Positions 20,292 through 24,935 of a stretch of DNA of 24,935 bases are shown here, in pieces; position 1 is the stretch's first letter, and every line of letters starts with the position of its first letter. The position numbers and the translations under genes are program-made. The DNA comes from Bacteroidota bacterium (GTDB taxonomy: Bacteria > Bacteroidota > Bacteroidia > Chitinophagales > Chitinophagaceae), in assembly GCA_023416995.1 (NCBI GenBank), contig JAEZGI010000013.1:1-24935 (forward strand), in the 5' to 3' direction. The notes under the pieces were generated by a model, which worked only from the letters and a program-made list of their open reading frames with translations, did not search any database and was not told the DNA's origin.

Positions 20292-21953
20292 TCATTGTTT
20301 TACAAACCTGAGTCCGGAAACTCTTCCCGAATTTAGTGTGAAGGCAGAAATAGTACCATTAGCAGCTACTTCGAAATCAATAGTCGCCTGCTCAAGGTTC
20401 TGATAGCCGAAATACAGCCGGTTATAATTTTTCAAAACTTCAGCCTTTACCGGTTCTGTACTATTGCCAGCCCGGAAATAGAGTTGACCTTTTTTGATAA
20501 AAAAAGTATAAAATGCGTTTTGTTCTTTCGAAAAATACCGACCGGTATACTTGTCCATCGCCGGGTTATTAACGATTTCTGGTCTCTTTGCAATAGTTCT
20601 GCCTTGTTTTTGAATAACGGTAAGTTGCTGCATTTTTCCGTTGGAAGGCAAACTAAAAACGGCAGTATCATTCGATCCCTTAATGCTGAAGACATTTCTT
20701 TCGAGGAAACTTAAACTTTGTTTTGGCTGACCGGTCACCTGGCCGGTCAGCACGTTATCTTCGAATCTGATATCTACAAATACATTACGAGCAACTTCAT
20801 ATCTCCCGACGACGGCTGTAATTTCTTCGGGAGCAAGAGAGAGCTGTTCCTTGTTTTCGATTTGTCCAAAGAGGTACAGATCCGCTATGTTTCTTGTCAG
20901 CTTTTCCGGATTAATTCCCTCCGTATTTCCGAGACAGATAATTGAAATCTTTTTCTGTGGGAAACGGAGCATTTCCGCACGATAGCCTAAAAATGCACCT
21001 GGATGAAACTGTATTTGTAGTCCTCTATATGTTCCGGTCATGATACCCATCCCATAAGTGAGTGGTTTGCCATCATGCAATTGTCCGGTGACTATAAGTT
21101 GGCGCGCCAGCGAACCGGTGTCATAAAAAGTGTTGTCCCACTGCAGCAAATCATCAATTGTCGTTATTATACCACCGTCGCCAGAGACACTATTATCATT
21201 TTTGAACGCCCGATATCCGGAACCGTAATAATAACTCAAAGCAGTTGTAACCTTTCGCGGATGTATACTACCATTGAATGCAGTTTGTTGCATCCCGAGA
21301 GGTAAAAACAATTCGGTCCGGCAATATTCGTCGAGCTCTTTACCGGTGACTACCTTCAGGAGCTCTGCCAGCAAAATATAATTTGAGTTGCTATAAACAC
21401 ATCGGGTGCCCGTGGGGAAATGTAATTTGCTTTGTCGGTAAATTAAATGCAGGGCATCCTGGTTGGTAAACTTATTCTCGAAACTCATCCCGGTTAACCA
21501 CATTATCACCATATAATCCCTGATCCCGGAGGTGTGGTACAACAGGTCGTTGATGGTAATCACCTTGTCATAAACGGGAAACGCCGGCAGGTACTTTCGA
21601 ATATCGTCAGATGCATTCAATTTCCGTTGTTGAATCAGGGATACTATGGCTGCCGCAGTAAATTGCTTGCTGAGGGACGCTATTTTAAAAGCAACTTCGG
21701 GACGATTAGGCTGCCGCAATTTCAAATTGGCCATGCCATAACCTTTTTTAAACACGAACCGGCCGTCTTCCACGATCCCTATAACGGCACCAGGCCTGTC
21801 TGTACCCGTATATGCCATCATCAACCTGTCAATCTTTTGCTCTAGAATATCTGGTGCCAGAACAGCAGTTTGACCGTTTCCCGATTTAGGACACAGATAC
21901 AAACAGTTTATTACCGCTAAAAATAAATGGAGTCGCACTATCTTATAATTCAA
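20292..21953 (-). CDS. Exported serine hydrolase, class C beta-lactamase/PBP-like
   Basis: This protein of about 553 residues contains a beta-lactamase (class C)/D-aminopeptidase-type catalytic domain with all three motifs: S93-L-S-K96, Y187-S-N189 and H317-P-G319. The C-terminal 190 residues form beta-rich lipocalin-like repeats (VVGRYEVARNVFVDIRFEDN..., NPAMDKYTGRYFSKEQNAFYTF) seen in peptidase/esterase members rather than true beta-lactamases. A signal peptide (ending about NGQ, residue 28) sends it to the periplasm. No ATG precedes the signal peptide; TTG at 21953 or GTG at 21938 must serve, the latter giving a neat MRLHLFLAV start. It probably acts on peptides or esters, but a direct role in resistance cannot be claimed. 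Confidence 0.85.
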   Translation of the reverse strand: MNYKIVRLHLFLAVINCLYLCPKSGNGQTAVLAPDILEQKIDRLMMAYTGTDRPGAVIGIVEDGRFVFKKGYGMANLKLRQPNRPEVAFKIASLSKQFTAAAIVSLIQQRKLNASDDIRKYLPAFPVYDKVITINDLLYHTSGIRDYMVIMWLTGMSFENKFTNQDALHLIYRQSKLHFPTGTRCVYSNSNYILLAELLKVVTGKELDEYCRTELFLPLGMQQTAFNGSIHPRKVTTALSYYYGSGYRAFKNDNSVSGDGGIITTIDDLLQWDNTFYDTGSLARQLIVTGQLHDGKPLTYGMGIMTGTYRGLQIQFHPGAFLGYRAEMLRFPQKKISIICLGNTEGINPEKLTRNIADLYLFGQIENKEQLSLAPEEITAVVGRYEVARNVFVDIRFEDNVLTGQVTGQPKQSLSFLERNVFSIKGSNDTAVFSLPSNGKMQQLTVIQKQGRTIAKRPEIVNNPAMDKYTGRYFSKEQNAFYTFFIKKGQLYFRAGNSTEPVKAEVLKNYNRLYFGYQNLEQATIDFEVAANGTISAFTLNSGRVSGLRFVKQ

Positions 21954-22032
21954 ACAACTTTTGCAATAAAGATTACAAAAAAGTTTGTGCCTGGAAAATA
22001 AATATGGCCTTCCCGGGAAAACGGCTTGCCGC

Positions 22033-22800
22033 TTACCACCCTAAAACTCCATCAGGACCTGTGAAAGAAGCGGTCGGGCCATCGGTTTCAAGTGCTACAC
22101 GAATGGGTTCGCGTGATCCCACTTCAAGCGAATCAGTTCCCTGGAAGTTGTTTAGCGCCGTTGCCGTAAAACCAGGACTCACTGCATTCACCTTTATGTT
22201 TTCTTTTTCCAGCTCGATAGCAAAGGCCAATGTTACCGCATTCATTGCTGTTTTTGAGGCTCCATATACAACACCAAAATGGTCCCTTGCCCAGCATGCA
22301 GGATCCGTGAGCCAGCTCAGCGAACCTAGTGCACTCGATACATTCACTATACGCGCGGCCGATGATTTTCGTAACAACGGCAGCATGGCCTGGGTCACTG
22401 CAATCACACCAAATACATTTGTTTCCCAGACTGTCCGTACCTCATCCAACGAGGCTGTGGTCGCCTTACCTGCAGCGGTGGCCTCTTCAAGCGACCGACC
22501 CGGTTTCCCCGCATGTGAAATCCCTGCATTATTAACCAGCAGATCAAGTTTGCCTTGTTCCGCTTCAATGCGTGTTACTGCTTCAGCTATAGTTGGTTGT
22601 TTGGTTACATCCAGTTGAATTGCCTGTGCATTTCCACCAATTTCAGCAGCCGCCTTTTCGCCATTGCTGATGTTCCTTGACCCGATATATACTATATATC
22701 CATTTTCTGCGAGAGCCCTGGCAATCTGATATCCTACACCCTGGTTTGCACCGGTTACCAAGGCAACGCTCTGTGTTGTTGTTTTGATCTGTGTACTCAT
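22033..22800 (-). CDS. SDR-family NAD(P)-dependent oxidoreductase
   Basis: This 255-residue classical SDR resembles the carbonyl reductase-like group: TGANQGVGYQIAR (16-28), an IGSRN dinucleotide-selecting turn, DLLVNNAGISHAG (86-98), N128 (ETNVFG), S155/S156, Y179 and K183 (YGASK), then VNAVSPGFTAT. It has an insertion after NNAG (GRSLEEATAAGKATTASLDE) as in carbonyl-reductase-like members. The frame ends in FTGPDGVLGW, the usual family tail. It lies 112 bases downstream of an AraC-type regulator on the same strand, which probably activates it; this is a common pairing. Its antisense strand has a long spurious frame due to codon bias. Confidence 0.92.
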   Translation of the reverse strand: MSTQIKTTTQSVALVTGANQGVGYQIARALAENGYIVYIGSRNISNGEKAAAEIGGNAQAIQLDVTKQPTIAEAVTRIEAEQGKLDLLVNNAGISHAGKPGRSLEEATAAGKATTASLDEVRTVWETNVFGVIAVTQAMLPLLRKSSAARIVNVSSALGSLSWLTDPACWARDHFGVVYGASKTAMNAVTLAFAIELEKENIKVNAVSPGFTATALNNFQGTDSLEVGSREPIRVALETDGPTASFTGPDGVLGW

Positions 22801-22912
22801 AGATTATAATTGTTGATTAAAAGAATATGGTGACTATTTGGAGCTATACAAACGCGTGGCGACACCGGCCGCCTTTCAGCCCGCTATTCATTTATTATTT
22901 ACCTAAAAAAGG

Positions 22913-23716
22913 TCAGCGAATCACTTCCCGGGGCGCATAGCCAAAATGCTTTTTAAAAGCAAAGGAGAAGTGAGATAAGTTCTCAAAACCGGCTTCCAGA
23001 TAAACCTCCGCAGGTTTGCGATTTTGTTCGCGAAGCTGATAGTTTGCCAGTTCGAGTCGCTTCAAAGTGAGCCAGCGTTGAGGACTGGTATTGAAAGCTT
23101 TTTTGAAGTCGGTTTTAAATGTGGTGAGACTCCGACCTGTCAGATATGCAAATTTTTGAAGCGGCATATTGAACATAAAATTCTTCTCCATAAAATCCGC
23201 CAGGTCAATTTTTCCTGGTTCCGAAAAATTTAGCAGTTGGGCATCAATGGTATTGTCCAGCGCCCGCAATACCGTGATCGCTTCCTCGATTTTTACAGAG
23301 ATTACAGATGCCGGAACCTGTTCCTGGTTTGCGAGATATGGCAATAATGATCCGAATAAACTTTCCAGCAAAGGATGATCTTCAAATAAACGCAACCCTC
23401 CACTTCGCGCAGGGCGGGCCGTAACCTGGTGCCGGGCATAATAGTCCTTAAGCCGGTGTGTTTTTAAACTGATCATCACCGATTTATAGGGTTGTCCATC
23501 TTTTGGGGTCTTGATGGTAGTCGCCAATTGATTGCGTGGCCAGAAAAATGTTTGACCAGCATTCAATGTGATTGTGCGGTCCGCAATGATCATCTTCATT
23601 TCACCGGAGATGATCCGGCCAAAATAATGATTATCAGAAACGAATTCCAGCTTCAGGTATTTGTCCGTGATACACGGCAACATGATCTCTTCTGTAGGCG
23701 ACCAGTATGATGACAT
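22913..23716 (-). CDS. AraC-family transcriptional regulator
   Basis: This 267-residue regulator has an N-terminal cupin-like ligand domain (about residues 10-130; LEFVSDNHYFGRIISGEM, TITLNAGQTFFWPRNQLATTI) of the AraC_N type, a linker, and a C-terminal AraC double helix-turn-helix (about 190-265): MPLQKFAYLTGRSLTTFKTDFKKAF and PAEVYLEAGFENLSHFSFAFKKHFGYAPREVIR. The ATG at 23716 is chosen because a perfect -7 box (23744-23751) lies upstream of it; a TTG at 23746 falls inside that box. The SDR gene follows on the same strand, and is the likely target. Confidence 0.92.
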   Translation of the reverse strand: MSSYWSPTEEIMLPCITDKYLKLEFVSDNHYFGRIISGEMKMIIADRTITLNAGQTFFWPRNQLATTIKTPKDGQPYKSVMISLKTHRLKDYYARHQVTARPARSGGLRLFEDHPLLESLFGSLLPYLANQEQVPASVISVKIEEAITVLRALDNTIDAQLLNFSEPGKIDLADFMEKNFMFNMPLQKFAYLTGRSLTTFKTDFKKAFNTSPQRWLTLKRLELANYQLREQNRKPAEVYLEAGFENLSHFSFAFKKHFGYAPREVIR

Positions 23717-23743
23717 AAACGATGATTGTGTTAATGTGTTATA

Positions 23744-23751
23744 CAAAATTA
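23744..23751 (-). promoter_or_regulatory. Perfect -7 element TAATTTTG for the AraC-type gene
   Basis: On the minus strand, TAATTTTG matches TANNTTTG exactly and places the transcript start near 23737, about 20 bases before the ATG at 23716. The -33 region (TTCG, 16 bases upstream) is poor, so the promoter may need an activator. It decides the start codon, since the alternative TTG overlaps it. Confidence 0.45.
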
Positions 23752-23791
23752 ACGCGATCTTCGTTTGCGAACTTTGTTGAAAAGGCGAAAT

Positions 23792-23896
23792 TTACTTTGT
23801 TGAGCGGGCGGAACCCATCACGACTTTCCCGCGCTTGTCCCGCTTCAGTATGACAGGTTCCATTGCCACGAAGTTACCCGCGTTCTGTTCATACAT
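23792..23896 (-). CDS. Possible 34-residue ORF directly after the frameshifted reductase
   Basis: An ATG one base after the reductase stop codon opens a frame with MYEQNAGNFVAMEPVILKRD at its start and a basic KRGKVVMG...RSTK tail. It is rich in lysine/arginine, has no signal peptide, and I recognise no family. The 'AMEPVIL' stretch resembles the MEPVIL start of the YcaQ-type protein at 15886, but no further similarity is convincing. Tight spacing would suit a coupled small gene, yet the region may equally be a relic. Confidence 0.25.
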   Translation of the reverse strand: MYEQNAGNFVAMEPVILKRDKRGKVVMGSARSTK

Positions 23897-23897
23897 A

Positions 23898-24760
23898 CTA
23901 CCAATTATAAATCTCCTTTAAACCTTCTTTTAATGATGCTGGTTTTCTTCCGAGCAATTGCTCCAGGTGATCGGCCACAATTTCGTATTGCCCGTTTTTG
24001 ATGTCTGCTGAGAAGCCGGTTATTACCTTTACTATTACCTCCGGAAGTCCTATAGTTTTGATTTGTTCCGCAAAACGCTCAGGGTCCGCATTGTTATAAG
24101 TAACTGATTTACCTGACAGCCCGCTGATAATGTCAGCGATGTCTTCAAACGAGTTTAATTTGGTGCCTGTAAGTTGATACGTTTTGTTTTGAGGGCGATT
24201 CTCAAGTAACAGATTAGCGGCTGCTTCTCCCATTTCTCTCCGCAATGCATGTGCAACCCTGCCGTTCCCTGCCGGGAGGTTTATACCGGTTTTCAATACA
24301 TCCTGGCCAACAAAAATTGGAATACCATCGGTATATAATGCATTACGTAATAAAGTGAAATTGAGCCCACTGTTTTTGATGTACTCCTCGGTTTGGAAAT
24401 AGTTTCAAGGAAGGGCCGAACTACCGAGTTGTTTACATCCTGCATGGCCATGCCTGCAAACACGATATGCTGAACACCCGCTTTTTTAGCTGCGTCTATC
24501 ACATTCTGATGTTGTTGTAAACGATTTCGTGCATCTCTGCCGGGAATGAGAAATAATTGTTTGATAACTTTCAGACCGGCATGTAATGAAGAAGGTAATT
24601 CATAATCTCCTATACGGATATCAACACCTGCAGCTTTCAATTGTACAGCTTTGTTTTCGTCTCTTACAAAGACGGCGATATTTTGCGGGTCAGTGTTTTT
24701 CATTAAATGCGAAACGGCTGCTGATCCCAAATGTCCTGTTGCTCCTGTTACTAAAATCAT
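23898..24760 (-). pseudogene. NmrA/QorB-like NAD(P)-dependent reductase, interrupted by a single-base frameshift
   Basis: Two overlapping frames make up one atypical SDR of about 287 residues. The N-terminal part (from ATG 24760) has the Rossmann motif TGATGHLG, VRDENKAVQLKAAGVDIRIGDY, and LIPGRDARNRLQQHQNVIDAAKKAGVQHIVF, all typical of NmrA/quinone-oxidoreductase-2 types. Near 24391-24396 it shifts frame. The next frame continues EEYIKNSGLNFTLLRNALYT and, from about 24296, GINLPAGNGRVAHALRREMGEAAANLL to the stop at 23898. One base appears missing in an A run (three As in the minus strand where four fit). It could be real inactivation or a sequencing error. It diverges from a HxlR regulator, the usual partner of such reductases. 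Confidence 0.85.
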
Positions 24761-24834
24761 ATGTTGTATTGTTTAAAAATGAAGAAAGATTACATTTGAT
24801 TCACAAAGAAACTGATTATAGAATCGGCTGGATT

Positions 24835-24885
24835 CTGTTACCAAAAGGTAACAGGGCAAATACTGGTAACTAAAAAGTAACTATC
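24835..24885. promoter_or_regulatory. HxlR-type operator region (palindrome plus repeated GTAAC)
   Basis: CTGTTACCAAAAGGTAACAG (24835-24854) is a perfect 8-bp-arm palindrome with a 4-base centre, followed by TGGTAACTAAAAAGTAACTA (24864-24883). The GTAAC core occurs four times, counting both strands. It fills the divergent gap between the reductase and HxlR genes and ends at the HxlR start. HxlR dimers bind such paired sites; both genes may be controlled here. Confidence 0.6.
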
Positions 24886-24935
24886 ATGTCTGCATCAAAT
24901 CAAATGATAGAATGTCCTGTAGCTGCAATGATGGA
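24886..24935 (+). CDS. HxlR-family transcriptional regulator, N-terminus only (cut by window end)
   Basis: The first 16 codons read MSASNQMIECPVAAMM. The 'CPV' motif at residues 10-12 is the conserved beginning of HxlR winged-helix regulators, with the reactive cysteine used by redox- or quinone-sensing members such as YodB. The identification rests on this short segment plus its divergent placement from a quinone-reductase-like gene and the palindromic operator upstream. The rest lies outside the window. Confidence 0.65.
   Translation, partial: MSASNQMIECPVAAMM

Noticed and set aside
20292..21953. True class C beta-lactamase
   Set aside because: The three motifs are present, but the C-terminal 190-residue lipocalin-like part and general sequence fit the peptidase/esterase members of the superfamily; resistance cannot be claimed.
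22004..22618. 204-residue plus-strand frame opposite the SDR gene
   Set aside because: It is antisense to a complete SDR with all motifs; such long mirror frames arise from SDR codon bias. Its composition (Ser/Ala/Thr rich, low complexity) does not look like a gene.

Overview
The window comes from a member of the Bacteroidota, most likely a soil or plant-type Chitinophagaceae relative. The sequence shows a type IX secretion (T9SS) C-terminal sorting domain, several exact or near matches to the Bacteroidota promoter (TTTG/TTG, a 17-20 bp spacer, then TANNTTTG), a LytS-type kinase with a LytTR regulator, and many signal peptides ending in NAQ/SQ. The family-level assignment is inference. No rRNA, tRNA, CRISPR array, insertion sequence or prophage structural module is visible.

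Layout. 1-1035 (+): the end of a DUF1579-like protein and a membrane-anchored hypothetical protein. 3371-1165 (-): an operon of a GbsR/MarR-type regulator, two mutually homologous small membrane proteins and a TIGR01777-type epimerase. 3509-4363 (+): an exported PAP2 phosphatase. 5018-4407 (-): a Crp/Fnr-type regulator with a perfect TTGAC-N4-GTCAA palindrome over its promoter. 5063-5470 has no convincing gene. 5471-8902 (+): the most distinctive locus, three tandem paralogous exported proteins with phage tail-collar/needle-like C-terminal halves carrying two HxH motifs each, interleaved with a T9SS-sorted protein and closed by a strong terminator at 8959-8992.

11114-9113 (-) encodes two polytopic membrane proteins (DoxX-like and DUF1624/HGSNAT-like). 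They diverge from a LytS-like kinase/LytTR regulator pair at 11314-13072 (+), and a 10-bp direct repeat with 20-bp period lies between the two transcription units. Then come an SDR oxidoreductase (-), a nucleosidase (+), a YcaQ-type DNA glycosylase (-), an exported alpha/beta hydrolase (-), a hotdog thioesterase (-), a second exported alpha/beta hydrolase (-) divergent from an AraC-type regulator (+), an exported VOC protein (+), a class C beta-lactamase-like serine hydrolase (-), an SDR behind an AraC-type regulator (-), and a frameshifted NmrA/QorB-like reductase (-) divergent from a HxlR regulator cut by the window end.

The second half is a patchwork of small 'enzyme plus local regulator' units. 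One is decaying: 16977-17073 preserves the operator and first codons of a second HxlR gene, closely matching the intact HxlR start at 24864-24935. Regulation by these local factors, the surface role of the collar-like proteins and the link between the two-component system and its divergent membrane operon are inferences from context and motifs.
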